Assembly: GCA_017979445.1 (NCBI GenBank)
Contig: CM030707.1
Coordinates: forward strand, 23,566,586-23,630,585
DNA from: Akebia trifoliata
Taxonomy: Eukaryota > Streptophyta > Magnoliopsida > Ranunculales > Lardizabalaceae
DNA length: 64,000 bases
Direction: 5' to 3'
In this document: positions 35,201-47,100 of the stretch, piece by piece
How the letters are laid out: every line of letters begins with the position of its first letter
Numbering within the stretch: the stretch's first letter is position 1
Translations under genes and position numbers: made by a program
Notes under the pieces: model-generated
Told to the model about the DNA's origin: nothing
The model's input: only the letters and a program-made list of their open reading frames with translations
The model's database searches: none

Positions 35201-36125
35201 ACCGATAACATTGGACTACATATGAAGTGAGATTTTATGATTGAGCATCTATCAATCTTGCTTATATATAGAAAAACTGGTTTAAAGGGTTTGACTCATA
35301 CAAGACAATGGGTTTGGAAAACAATTATTAAGCTGAAACCCATCCAATAAACTAGTATAGGATACTTTTGAGACCAAAACCAAAAACTGTGGTATTTGCT
35401 AGAAAAAAAAACATATTGAAGACGGTCAATCAATATAGATTGATCCAAAATCTGATTCAAATCCAATATAGCATCTATGGGTACATAACAAATGTATCGA
35501 ATCGATTCTTTTTAGGGAAAATTACATAAAGGACCCTGGTGGAGGGATTTATTTCTAAATAGTCTCTAAGTTTTGCACACGCGGAAGTTTAATAGGACAT
35601 TTAGTAAACTTTTTATTTCTTAATGGTCCCTCATTATCAGTGAACTCATCACTTTTTTTTATTTACTGTTGAGTTCATCACTTTTTATTTATTGTCAAAC
35701 TCGAAGCCTTTTTATTTATTGACTGAGTTTGCAATCTTTACCATCTAACTCACCACTATTTACTGTTGAGTATAACACTTTTTATTTACTGTCGAATTGA
35801 CTAATATACATGGAAATATCGTCTAAAAAACTTAAGATAACGATCTGTTTAGGTGGTTTCAACCCAAAAGAACCATTCTTGATCGATTTTCTTCCAAAAA
35901 CTATGAAAATATATATTTTTTGATAGGCAATCAATTGAGAAAATAAATAAATGAAGGATTAAAAAATAAATTACGTACAGATGAGGAGAGGAACAGCGGA
36001 GTTGCAACAGAAGAAGAGAGAAAGCGATGTTGTTTTCTGAGAAGGAAGAGAGGTAGACCCATTATCATCTTTGATGGGCGTGTTGAAATGGGAACTGTTG
36101 TTATTAAAGCCGTCATCAACCCCAT
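20643..36125 (-). CDS. Dienelactone-hydrolase-family protein (carboxymethylenebutenolidase-like), probably plastid-targeted
   Basis: Minus-strand exons: 36125-35979, 25979-25690, 21174-20643; phases match; 969 nt, 322 aa. Residues 1-49 are rich in Ser, Thr, Arg and hydrophobics and nearly lack acidic residues, like a plastid transit peptide. Residues about 85-322 are the alpha/beta-hydrolase, with [19 protein letters not shown] and then [12 protein letters not shown] across the exon 2/3 junction. The Cys-Asp-His triad of the DLH family is visible: C209 in [11 protein letters not shown]258 (or D256) in [10 protein letters not shown]287 in GRGHRF. Family members hydrolyse dienelactones; the plant substrate is not established. 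Intron 1 is about 9,999 bp and holds a full copia element. Intron 2 is about 4,515 bp and holds two copia relics. Exons 2 and 3 are secure. Exon 1 rests on a GTACGT donor, phase and character. An alternative is an unspliced start near 26048. Confidence 0.8.
22040..22345. repeat. Diverged short direct repeats in DLH intron 2
   Basis: 22045-22130 and 22240-22345 share, in order, CTTA(C/T)CAAATC, TATTAATAAC, TTTGTTTGCA-like and TGTATCATTA. Period about 200 nt. The origin is unknown. Confidence 0.4.
22870..23540 (+). pseudogene. Ty1/copia RT-RNase H relic (sense strand)
   Basis: Worn plus-strand similarity in copia order. [15 protein letters not shown] with LQIKILR (22880-22960) is the late RT region. 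[20 protein letters not shown] (about 23064-23120) matches the conserved GSLMY...TRPDI motif. Then GYSDAS.., FTLGSVAIS and SKKQTCIS (to about 23390) are RNase H. Several stops and indels. No LTRs seen. Confidence 0.75.
23640..24880 (-). pseudogene. Ty1/copia RT-RNase H relic (antisense strand)
   Basis: On the minus strand the RT part has [15 protein letters not shown] and the catalytic LVYVDDIII, followed by [14 protein letters not shown]. The RNase H part has [38 protein letters not shown] and [10 protein letters not shown] polypurine tract (on the minus strand GGCTTGAGGGGGAGT, about 23660-23674) sits just past the final codons, as before a 3' LTR. Stops and frameshifts occur between blocks, and the 5' part is missing. 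Confidence 0.85.
26430..26808 (+). repeat. 5' LTR of the copia element
   Basis: Starts TGTT and ends CCTAACA. TATAAATA at 26532-26539 is the likely promoter. It lacks 4 nt near its start relative to the 3' LTR (TGTTGTATT versus TGTTAGTTGTTTT). Confidence 0.9.
26810..26821 (+). other. Primer-binding site (initiator tRNA-Met type)
   Basis: TGGTATCAGAGC follows the 5' LTR by one base. It is complementary to the 3' end of plant initiator methionine tRNA, the usual primer of copia elements. Confidence 0.92.
27461..27753 (+). repeat. Five degenerate palindromic repeats in the copia leader
   Basis: Units near 27461, 27511, 27563, 27628 and 27719 resemble TATACAACNGTNGTTGTATA followed by (A/G)(G/C)TAAATAA. 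The motif is itself a palindrome, so each unit can form a hairpin. Two neighbouring intervals repeat AATTCTTGATATAATGCATT. GAGTTCAACAGAACTC occurs at about 27402 and again at 27661. Confidence 0.7.
28757..29106 (+). pseudogene. Captured beta-amylase (glycosyl hydrolase 14) exon fragment
   Basis: After a splice-acceptor-like TTTATGTAG, the frame reads [26 protein letters not shown], stop, [47 protein letters not shown] and [10 protein letters not shown]. This is the conserved N-terminal barrel region of plant beta-amylases (PVYVMLPLD.., GVEGVMVDVWWGIVE.., YLELAEMV.., LPLPQWV.., PDIFFTDR). The [15 protein letters not shown] form is closer to the non-catalytic BAM9-type proteins than to the usual SFHQCGGN form. 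Three in-frame stops (TAA after KTLKL, TAG after SVW, TGA after QWVF) make it a pseudogene. Simple GA repeats follow. Confidence 0.85.
29108..29300. repeat. (GA)n-rich simple sequence
   Basis: Blocks of GA dinucleotides, inverted with respect to the CT-rich tract at about 28500-28540. They form part of the inner arms of the Pack-TYPE element. Confidence 0.85.
29534..30366 (+). pseudogene. copia gag (UBN2-type) with zinc knuckle
   Basis: ATG at 29534 starts a 229-codon frame with the plant copia gag fold ([54 protein letters not shown]). A TAG at 30221-30223 interrupts it. The same frame continues with a basic stretch and the CCHC knuckle [14 protein letters not shown] (about 30309-30350). 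The stop would remove the nucleic-acid-binding knuckle from the gag product. Confidence 0.9.
30425..33546 (+). pseudogene. copia pol: protease, integrase, reverse transcriptase, RNase H
   Basis: Domains in order. Protease at about 30430-30500 ([11 protein letters not shown]; the active-site DSG has become DSR). GAG-pre-integrase 30569-30958 ([27 protein letters not shown]). Integrase core from 31024 ([43 protein letters not shown]). RT from about 31990 ([27 protein letters not shown]), then [14 protein letters not shown]. RNase H 33082-33546 ([49 protein letters not shown]). One frameshift lies between pre-integrase and integrase. From 31006 to the final TGA at 33544 the frame is unbroken except for eight internal stops, so it cannot make an active polyprotein. 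Confidence 0.92.
34738..34753 (+). other. Polypurine tract before the 3' LTR
   Basis: GACGAGTGGGAGA lies directly before the TG of the 3' LTR at 34754, the expected place of the plus-strand primer site. It is less pure than usual. Confidence 0.6.
34754..35137 (+). repeat. 3' LTR of the copia element
   Basis: TGTTAG..CTAACA ends, 384 bp, with TATAAATA at 34861. Aligns over its whole length with 26430-26808. Confidence 0.92.
35513..35820. repeat. Minisatellite-like degenerate repeats and MITE end in DLH intron 1
   Basis: A GGGAAAATTACATAAAGGAC motif at about 35516 resembles the outer end of Mutator-like MITEs such as the one at 41094. From about 35640 to 35800 units like TTTTTATTTACTGTTGAGTT followed by CATCAC recur four to five times with drift. 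Confidence 0.45.
35979..36125 (-). CDS. Putative first exon (transit peptide) of the DLH-like gene
   Basis: ATG at 36125 opens a 49-codon frame that ends in phase 0 at a GTACGT donor. The phase fits the acceptor TTTGTTCAG just before 25979. The peptide has arginines and many Ser/Leu residues ([20 protein letters not shown], then [13 protein letters not shown]), the composition expected of a plastid or mitochondrial presequence. Transcript evidence is needed to join it across roughly 10 kb. Confidence 0.6.
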
Positions 36126-38132
36126 ATTTCTTCACCTTGCCTCCTCACCTCACCTCAATTAGCCTCCAAAAAGGCAAATGAGGAAGAAAGAATCCCACCC
36201 CCAACCCAACCCAACCCCCCCTATCGATTATCGAAGCTTCCAGTAAATTTAGGCCTTATCTTCTTCTTGGATTTAGATTTTTGAGTTGAGTTGAGTTGAG
36301 AAAGACAAGTTTTGAGGGACCCTAAGTTTGTATACTTTGTCATTAGATGAGATTGGGTAATGGACTATAGCCTATAGGAACACTTTATCCACATAAATAG
36401 CATGTCCAAGTTGGCATTTACAAATATTCTTGATGCCACGTGGATGTAAAATTAAAAAAAATGAGAAATTCTATTTCCATTGCCCTTTTCAAATTTAAAT
36501 ATGCATTCAAGTGTTATAAGTTAAAAAATTTCAAGAATTCTAAATGCGTTTTTTAATCTAAGGTATCAAAACCACCCGACTAATCCCCTACACCTACATG
36601 CACTTGAAAATTTCTAAAATAAATTCCTAAGGTGGTCTAGAAAGGACTATTGTAACTCAAGATCTCCCATTCTTGAAACGTGATCCTGGCCATCTCACCA
36701 TCCCTTTAGAGTTGGTTTCGAAGATCTTGAGTATTACAATAAAATTCTTTGAAAATTGTTTTTAACTTAAGCCATAAATCCAAAAGAGTTGAGGTGTCAA
36801 TTGGGCTAATGTGGTGAGGATCCTTCTCTCCATGTAACAAAATGATAAGATTACCTCTCATTTGCATCTCATTTGAGTACAAATTATATATACAGGGAAG
36901 TGTTTGGAAGCCCTAAAGAGAACTGAACATTGTACTAAATATTTTTCAAAACCTGGATCGGAAATTTAGAAATGGACTGATTTTTTGTGAATATGATCTC
37001 TATGATGAATAGATCATCCTTATCAAAAATCAGTTGAAAAATTATAAATAATCTGATTTTTGTACACACTTTTAATGGGGTTCTAAGTTTTAGAATAGAG
37101 TGATTTTTTGTGACGATGATGGTCTCCTTATCATAGATATTATCCCATCATTATCTTATGAGACTACATACATCGAGTGATTTTGTTAAACGGGTTTTCA
37201 ATCCTTGTATACAAAAGGCATATAACATAAAATGAGAGATTTAATCAGGCACCAAACGACAAATCCTTTTAGAGTTACTCGAGAGAGGACCATTTTTAAA
37301 TATATAAAAAATGTAAATATTTTTAAGGAGATCAGTAACTCGATGATAACGTAAATTCAACCTAAAAGTCAATAGTATCATCACTCATAAATGTGTTTGG
37401 TTTGTGTGGCAACACAATTTGCCCAATCACAATCATTTCTACTCGACATGATTTTCAATTCCAATCAAGTTTGGATAGTCAGATGTTGATATTGAGTTGA
37501 TTATTGCTAGAAAAAAAAAAATGACAAAGACCTAGTTAGGGCTGAACCAAGATCAAACGGTCCACAGATATCTCCTCCCCCTTACACGCTTTAAAAACAA
37601 AAGGATTCAGGTGTATCTAAAAAACATTTACCGTCCCAAAGCAAATTTCTACCCGAAGGGGGAAAATGTTTTCCCACAACCAAAAGAAAATAAATTTTTT
37701 TCTAACGCTCACATTTGGGAATATGAATTCCCTAGAAAACAAATTCCCTGCAATCAGACTACAATAAATCCCAACATACATTGGGCTGGGCTGGGCTGGG
37801 CTGGAAAGATATTTCTAGGGATTATCTACAAAAATGTAAATCAATATAAGAAGAAAAAAAATATATACTGAAACATTGATGTTGCAGGAAAAGTATGCAC
37901 ATCAACCATGCTACAAAGACCCATAATTAGTGCAAATTGTTTCAACATTCAGACTTCTGCAAGATTCGGACTCTAAAAAAATGTCGATTAGTGCTTGCTA
38001 GGGAAAGCATAAAACCAAATCACATGTAATATCCCTTTTTCCAGGGGCAGAGCAACCACCAAATTCATACATAAAATGACATGAGACTCAGATTTTCAAA
38101 AGAAAAAGGTGACAATAGTTATCAGGAACTAT
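36126..38132. other. Intergenic between the DLH-like gene and SR45 3' end
   Basis: Promoter side of the DLH-like gene (minus strand, 36126-36300) with short (CCAAC)n and (TTGAG)n runs. 36955-37140 is a worn copy of the fold-back core seen at 55971-56351 (ATCTCTATGATGAATAGATC, then CATCCTTATCAAAAATCAG). A (GGGCT)n run lies at 37783-37802. No gene seen. Confidence 0.5.
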
Positions 38133-41100
38133 TTATCGTTTAGGCGAAGGGGAGCTGCTGCTACTGCTGCGACTGTTGCTACTGCTTCTTCCTCTGCCAG
38201 GCCTACATACATAGAATAAACCACCAATTATAAACTGGGGAAAATTTCTAGAGAAACTAAGTTTTTCTCTTATTTGCTTAGAACAGAGAACAATTCTTTT
38301 CAAAAGTTTTGGGGTTGGGGTTTCATAATATACATGCAAGGAATTAAGTTTTGGTTTTGATGTCAACTTTTGTGAATCTGGAAATACAAATATTTCAGTA
38401 ATAATTGGAAATTTACATGGATGGAAACGATGGAGCAGACACATGAGAATTCAATTGTACAAAACAATTATATTCAACATGAAAATGAGAATAACAGTGT
38501 CACATGACCTTAGCATGCTATAAAAATATATGGTACAACATTCTGACATTCAAGCATATTATTATAGATCTTTTTTGTTTTCAAATGCGTACGAATATAT
38601 TGCTAAAATATCCAACTAATTGGAACATGGACAATGGTATGTATGACCACGGTTCAATGGATCATGCCATTTACAAATGTTCTGGCAAAACAATTTGATT
38701 ATTTCAGTCAAAATTTACTAGTCACAGAAATATTTGGCAAAATAAATAATGATTTCCTATGTGTGCAGAAAATTGTCAGCTAAATTTTGAGTCGAAATCC
38801 AGTGGAAATTAAAATTATCAATCTATATGGGAAGAAATTTAACACTACGCATGAGAGGAAAACAGGAGGCATTTCTCTCATACTATCAAGGATATCTAGA
38901 AAAAACAAAACACTAACAAAGAAAAATCAATGAAACATCTTGGTATAGGATATGAAGAAACATAGAAATTTTCTCTAAAAGATGAATGAATAATAAATGA
39001 AAGCCTGAGGCCATGTACACAGTAGAATAGTCACTAAAAACTGACAGACCACTTCTTTTGGGATGGAATTGGGATTTGTATACAAAGCCCGGCAGCCGTT
39101 GAGAAATGAAACAGAAAAATTGAAGCGAGGGTTATTGCAAATGGTATCAAACACACGGGTGTTTACAAATGCCTACAAATTAAAGAATAAAAAGGTGAAC
39201 ATATTAGTGCCCGTGAGATTGGATGAGGTGAAGCCCAAGCACGGCTTCAAACCTAAAAGAGCCAAGCCCAAGCGAGGTCAGGCCTAACATATACCTTCAA
39301 AAGCACAAATAAATCCCTAAACCCGGTCCAGAACTAGATGTACAAGCCGATACTGTATTATTATCTAATTAAAATGAAAGCTGAAGCCCGGCCCATTTGA
39401 GAATCAGGCTTCAAGTTCATGCCCAACCACCTCACATGCTTCTATGGGCCAGCCAAGACAGCCCAAATGGGCCGCACTTGGTTACTTGTAGGGCCCGCAG
39501 GTCCATGTGCACTGCATAAATACACGTTAGCCTCAGTGGCTTTGCCACCAGAGAGAGCAAAACATTCAACCTAGGAAATTTGTCATTATCATAGAAATTT
39601 GGTCATTTTCATGATGTCATAAACATTAGGAAGAAAAAAATTAAATGAACACCATGTTACCTTCTGGGACTACGACTTGAAATCTTCCTGGCTCCCTGAA
39701 GTACAAAAGAATATTAGATCTGCAATTAAATACTCGAGATTCCTAAATTACCTTCAAAACCAAAAATGCCCAAGATTCCACATTGCTTTTAAAACAAAAA
39801 ACAAAAACAGACAAACCAAACGACTTCCTTTCAACTAGGGACAAACCACAAGTTCAAACTGCAAAACAAAAAGACCATGATACAGACCTTGCGAGGACTG
39901 GGTGATCCAGAATAGGATGATGACCTCCCACGTCTTAGAGCTGGCCCTCGGCCCCTGTTGTAGATAAAAAGCAAGAACACCGCATAAGAGGATGCAAAAG
40001 GTCATACAAAACATACATAACAAATAAAAAGTATCAATGACTGCCGGAATTCAAGTATTTGCAATCCAAAATTACATCATTATCCAAGACCCACTCCCAA
40101 CTATTTGGATCAGATTCATGAATCTTGTTCCATCATCACGTTTTACAGTGTGAATCTTGTTTCATCATTACAAATTACGCACATTAAAAGTTACCTGCGA
40201 GGAGAGATTGATCTTGAACGTGAACGAGCAGGCCTACGAACAGGAGAGCGACTACGCCGACGATTGATAGGTGACCTTCTAGGAGGGCTACGTGCCCGTC
40301 TAGGTGGAGAGCTGGAAAAAAACAACTTTTACAATATGATAAAGAAAACATAATACCAGGTAAAGATTATGATTCAGTATAGCTTTCACAAGTAATAATT
40401 TCTGAGAACAGACACACATTCAAGAGTTGCTGCAACAAGCTATAGTGAAAATATGATGAACCCATAGGCTGCAAAACTTTCAAAACATTAAAAATGAGAA
40501 TATAGCGTCCTATCTCAATAAAGAGGACAATGTGAAAGGGACATTATTTGCATTGTACGACGGCAATTAGTACGAAGATAATGTGGAAGAGACTCGGCAT
40601 ATAGAATTAGATTCTATAATCTTCTAAAGGATGGAGCAAATCTTGTCTACGCTTTCTTTGGTACACAGGCAGCCTGTGACTGACTCATAATGGGCCAGAT
40701 CAACTTCAGCCAAGCTCAGCAAGTTCTTTGGCTATGCCCTTAATTTAAGCCTGGTTTAAGCTAAGATTTAGCTCAAAGTTAGGCCAAGCTGAGACCATTT
40801 TGTAATGGACCATATAAAAGGCTTGTACATGCATCACATCCTGCACTCTGTTTAGGACAGTTATATGCTTCTGTATAGAAAAAAAAAACTCCTTTATCTT
40901 TTACAAGCCAACGGGCCCCTCCATTAATGCTCCATTTTACCAAAACTAAGCTTTTTTTGACAAGTAAAACTAAGCATTCAATGGCTCAAGAGGGAAAAAG
41001 AAGCAGGTCTCCATAATTAAGAAAGAATCCAACACATTTGATCAAACAGACATAATTTTCCCCTCCAAGAGTGAGATTTTTTGGGGTAAATTACACTTTG

Positions 41101-44100
41101 ACCCCCATGGTTCGGCATAATTCTATGTTGACCCCCTAAAGTTTTGACAATTGCACTTACCTCTCCCCAATGACAAACATTTATAACCTTCAAATGTCAA
41201 TTACTATTTTACCCTCTAATTTTATCTTTCTTTCATTGAAAAAAATAAAAATGCATCCATCTAAACATTCTCTCTTATGCACGAACCCAATTTTTCACAA
41301 GGATGTTTTTTTTAATGAGAAAGAATGATATTTTAAAAAGGGTAAAATGGTCAATACCAAAGGTAAAAAAAAATCACATTTTAACTGTTTAATTGAACTA
41401 AAATAGACAGAAAGGGGGTAAGTGAGTCTGTTACATAACTACAGGGGAGGTAAGTGTAATTGTCAAAATGTTAGCAGGTCAACATAGAGTTATGCCATAC
41501 CATAGGTAGTGAAAGAGTTATTTACCCTGTTTTTTTCAATTAAGAATAAGATCAATTTTCACAATATCAGTAAACAGCATCGCTGTTGCTTTTTAAACAG
41601 AAAATTCTTATATGTGATAATACCCTCGTTAATAGCTTGGTCAAGATCTAGAACTAAGTACATCTTTCAGAAAATAAAATTTTCAATTTTAGTAGTTGCA
41701 CTAAGCTTACCGACGCCTTATTGGAAGTGGAGAGCGCTTTCGTACTGGACTACCACGCATCCTTCTTGGGGGAGAAGCCCTATTAAAAAGAGTATCAGCC
41801 AAATGTATCAAAGTTGACCAAGTGAGGTAAACATGCATAAATGCAAAAAAGTCTAACCGTGCCGGCGATCTATAACGCCGCGGAGGAGGGGACGGAGAAC
41901 GTCTTCTAGCTGGAGATGCTGGCCTCCTTCTGGGAGGAGTTTCTCCACGACGACGAATTGGGGATTCAACACGTCGCCGTTGAGGAGAATCTGGCCGCCG
42001 TCGAGGAGATTCACCTCTTCGATGAGCTATGGGGGATCTCCTCCGTTGTGGTGAAAAAGGCCTTCGACGAGGAGAAGCTGATTATAACAAGTTCAAGAGA
42101 AATAAGAAATGGAAAAAAAGTTATTGGTATAAATCACAAAACCCAACATATTGTCCCTAATAAAAAATCTACTACTGCAATAAGTAAAACCTACATTCTC
42201 TTTGCCGCAACTGTCCATCCTTTTCAACGTCATCACCAACATTATCCTTTTGGGGAGCTTCTCTTTTTGGAGCAGTAGGAACAGCCTTTGGAGGCGGTGA
42301 TGATACCTTCTGGCGTGGAGGTAAGGTAAATCTTGCTCGAATAACATTTCCATCAATTTGCGCCTGCGCCAAGGCAAACAAAAACATCAATTTTACTAGA
42401 AATAATGAGATTTCCAAACAATGAAGTATTCTACTTCAAGCCATACCCCATCCATGTAAAGAAGGGCTTTTTCTGCATCAGCTCTTGTTTTGAACTCAAC
42501 ATATCCATAGCCACGTGGAAGATTAACCTGCAAACATGCAGTGAATTTCACATTACATGTACCAGTATGAAAGGAAGTTCAATAGAATATAATTTGCAAA
42601 CTTACAACACGATCCATTGTCAGCTCCACATTAACAACTTCACCAAAATTACCTGTAAGGCGGGGTAAAAAATTAGTTAGATTGTTACACATCAATCCAG
42701 AGGAAACTTATACATATGCATTTCCACAACCAAACATTAGGGCCAAAATTCCCTTTCTGCATCAGGAACAATAACCTAGTCAGAGCTGCTAACCTTGCAA
42801 CTAACAAAATTTACTTGCTCTGAGGCAAACAGGCCCTTATGGATGGATAGACTACTACTTGAAGTATGTCAAGTATGTTCAGAAACAAGAAATAGGATTA
42901 ACCTCAATCAAATATTGGGTCAGGCAAATCATTCAAATGAGCCAAATCCAATTAGCATAGTAAACATGATATACTTGTCACAAGACAGGAAAACTTAAAT
43001 GCGATACTCAACCTGGTTATTCTTATTCAAAACTTGGAAGAAATAATCACTTACTGAATATTTCTTTTAAATGTCCTTCATTCACGTTCCTCGTAAGCTG
43101 ATCAATGTGAAGAACCAACGACTCGAGAACTGGAGATGCTTTCCTGAAAGAAATGGTACTATGAGAACACAAGCAAGAAATGCACAAGCTAAAATACCAA
43201 TGATGTTATGGAACTTCTAGAGTAAAAACTCATTTTACTAGGTGTCAGGTTAACTATTTGAATAGACCCGTGGAAGGCATTTGTACACTTTATTTTATAT
43301 ATTTCTTTTTCACTTTTTTAGGTAAGTTATAAAAAAGTCATTCCATCAGAAACAGAAACAAGGGAATATGTGGAAGAGGAAACCAACAAAATCCCCAAAG
43401 CGAAAAAGGACAATATACCAAAGGAAAGCAAAGACAAAACACAGCAGCAACCAAGCATGGCCTGAAAAGACAAATAACAACAAATAGGGAGACTATTACT
43501 CCTTGGAAAACATTTTCTCCCACCTAAAAACAAAATCCACAAAGAAGCAACCCCCAAATTTGAAGAGCTTGGAGGTGAAAAAAAAAAGAGCTTCTGCATG
43601 GAGAATGATGCCATGAACCAGAAGCTCTTTATCTTTGAGGACTCTCTTGTTCCTCTCCTACCAAAAACCCCAACAAACCACAAAATGCATGGTCCCCATG
43701 TAGTTCTCCCTCTGGATTCCAAGGCTAACGGGTGCTGACTTTGAAATAGGGATAGAACAGAAAAGGACAAGATCCAATTAATTCATAGTACAACATGAAG
43801 GAGATATAATAACATTTCACTCGCAGTCAGTGATGGTCATTTGGAAAGGAAGGAGAGTATTATGAACCTACTGGATAGCTTCCATTTGATAGTTTATTTC
43901 TTTGGACTAAGCTAGATTGGTGGAGAGACCATTTGGGGAGGAGGTAGTGACACCTGTTAAGAGTGTGGAGATCGTCAAAACTTGGGGGGACCAGTCACCA
44001 TGCTGTATTTAAGGCTTGTTGGGGTGTGTTTGGAATTAATTTCAAAATGTGGCCCTTAATTTTCAAGACGCTTATTTAGAGTTAGACTATTGTGTTAATA

Positions 44101-47100
44101 GAACATAGGTAATCTTAATCCCCAACAAATAAGCAGTGGATAGCATCTTGGACTACTGAAACACAAGTTTGGTAGGTTGGGTAGAAGATCAAAGAAAAAA
44201 TGCTAGCATTGAATCATGTAGCTGTCCCAACAGTTATTAAATAAGAGAGTAAGGTGCCTTTTTGAAGGCAAACAAATGTTGGATGGGAGTTCTTTAAAGA
44301 AAACACGTGTATTTACTCTAGAGTACAATCAAGCCTTGAGGAATTCTATGCAAAATAAATGTGGACAAAATCTATGACCACATCAAATGAAAATTCCTTG
44401 ATTACTTGTTGGGGAATGAGGTTCAGACTTCACTGGGAAATGGAGGAAATTGGTTCAGAATGAGTTTCTTTGACCCCAATTTCTATCCTGATTAATGGTT
44501 CTCCTTTGCGAAATTTTAGGAGTGTTGGGGGTATTACAGAGGGAAACCTGCTTTCATCCTTCCTATATATTATAACAATTGAAGCTTTGCGAAGGATGTA
44601 TCTAGGAGCCTGTTAAAGGGGACCACTGGAAAGGTATATACTGGTGGTGGTGGAAGTAAGATATCAAACACGTGATTTAGGTAGGTAACCTATTATTTGT
44701 AAGCACATAATCAGTTGAGATTCTTGGGGGGTCCCCATTATTGTTGTGTGGTTTACAGTATGAACGTCAAATTTGGTAAAAATAAGGTCTTTGAAACTGG
44801 GGATCTTGGTAATATTAAACTTCAGTTGGGTGTATTAGGTTCTAGTATTATAAATTTTCTGTCCTATCTTGGTTAGCCCTCAGCAACTAGCTATATAGGC
44901 ACAAGGCCATTGGGAGACCATAATAGAGAGATTTGAAAAAATATGAGTCACCAAGAAATTTTTTGTTCTTTTCCAAAGATGAGGAGATTGTGCAGCCTAG
45001 CCTGAGTCAGCTCTATACTTCATGTCCGAACTTTGGGAAGGGAAACAGCTGCAAGAAAGCGAGTTTCCTCAGTTGATCTAGGGTGTGTTTGAAAAGTGAG
45101 TTCATCCTGAGAGTCCAACTCTCAGAAGTTCAACTCTTGACAGTTGATGATGAGAGTTGATTATAATTCGAGTGTTTGGTTGTCAATAGACATTCATCTA
45201 AATAATAATTTTATCAGAATTATTTTAACCAAAAAAACAACTCAATGTATTATCCCGAATCCACCAAAAATCTGACCTTGTATTACCTTCATCCCCACAG
45301 AAATTTGGGGGTTTCAAACCCTAAATCAATGCTAAAAACCTCATTGGAGAAAAGAGACAAAACACAAATCAGATTTCTCACAGAAATTTGGGGGCTCCAA
45401 ACCCTAAATCAGTGCTAAAAACCTCATTGGAGAAAAGAAAAACACAAATCAGATTTCTCACAGAAATTTGGGGGGTTTTCAAACTAATGCTAAAAACCTC
45501 ATTGGGGAAGAGAGACAAACACATATCAGACTGGGGAAGAAGGAGAGACAGCAGAGAGAGAGAGAGGAAAATGGGCTGGGGAAGAAGAGGGAGGAGAGAG
45601 AGAGAGAGAGTGTGGGAGAGTGGGAAAAAGTGCGTGCGTACCTGCCCTCCAAAAAGCTTGAGAGTTATCAACTTTCATTAAAATGAATGAAAGTTGAAAT
45701 ACAAAGAAAAATGGAAGTTCAACACTCCAAGAGTTGTAAACTCACGTGGGTTGAGTTTGTCAAACATGCAAAACTGAGTAACTCTAACTAGTTCCGAACT
45801 CTCACACCTAACTGGTTTTCAAACACACCCCTAGTTTCAGCAGTTGATCCAGTTGAAGAAGAATCAGAGTAAGTACCCTTTTAAGGTCGGTAACTTGAAA
45901 GAGATATCTAGTGTAGTGTAGTAAACTAGCGCCCTACAAATTGCTTTCATTGACTAAGCCCCTGACAGAAAGTGTAGTTCCGTAAGGGGGGGGGGTGTAA
46001 TTTGGCAATTAGCGCACTACGGCTTGACTTGCGCAAATTTTTTGTTCCTTTCCAAAGATGGGGAGATTGTGTTGATTAATACACTTTCTAGTACATCAGT
46101 TCATTCATGTCTCTTTCCCCATTACAACTTCCATCACGAAAAGAGTTTGAAATTTTGATCAGAGATTTTATATGGAATGATAGGGAGGAATCTCATAAAT
46201 TCAATTCGTGGAATGGAAGATTGTGCATTCTCCCATAATTAGGACAGGTTTGGGTGAAGAAACTCAAGGTCATGAACCATACTCTTCTAAGTAAGTGATT
46301 ATGGAGATTTGAGGTGAAACAACAAAGCATCTAGAGTCGGATAATCCAAGATAAGGATGGGAGTAAATACCTTGATTAAACCGCGTACGGAAGGGTGCAC
46401 ACTACATATACTTGTAATGTTTGGATGGGCAGTCAAAACAGATTCCCAAAGTTGTCAGATGGCTACATTTTGAGGAGGCAAAGGCAACAATGTCCATATC
46501 TAGGAGGGCTGGAGGTGCAAGGATGTTCCCTTAAAGGACTTGTTCCAAGATTTATTCATACTATCAACTAAGTGATTATGAAATTTATAACTTTTTACAG
46601 CGGGCAAAATTTTATAATTTAAGCTCATGAAGAAAAGAACAATACTTGTCGAAAATTTAACAGTATTTGATGCGTGACCAAACCAAAAGGCTTAAATGGA
46701 ACTTCACCTAGGAGGTGGTGAAGCTCGTTTAGTAGACGGTGGTGAGGTGTGACCTCGCCTAGCAGCTCCTGTAGGACTGGGGATATAAAAGTGTGTGATG
46801 TCAAACATGCATCTATTAATTAGCATGTGACGGAATAGAAAATGGACAATAAGCCCTTCAAAAATGGATCACATACATTGGTTCCAAGCAACAGACAGTA
46901 AGCACTCAATCCCTTTAAAACTAAGAATCATGATTATTTAAAGCCTTTTTTCCATATGCACAATAAATAATAATAGAATGTCGAGCCGAAGCCTGGCCCA
47001 AAGTCAGGTTGTGCCAGTCAGGCACGAGTTCGTTTGCCCAAGTTGCACCCTTAATGTACATATACATAACAATATCAATGCAAGTTTTAGATTGACTTCT

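Larger units (their letters stand above)
43830..46560 (+). pseudogene. L1-type LINE relic (sense strand), split by a MITE
   Basis: The plus strand reads SLTPISILINGSPLRNFRSV, GGITEGNLLSSFLYI (44465-44570), a worn version of the RT motif NGSP...RGLRQGDPLSPFLF. After the 45081-45830 MITE it continues with LSSTSVHSCLFP (46085) and the region matching ..KRDFLWNG..KFHLVNW..GGLG (46160-46260). Many stops. Opposite in strand to SR45, in whose intron it lies. Confidence 0.7.

Noticed and set aside
39063..39287. 74-codon frame with KPKHGFKPKRAKPKRG
   Set aside because: Lies in an SR45 intron. The repetitive GCCCAAGC motif looks like worn transposon sequence, not a protein domain.
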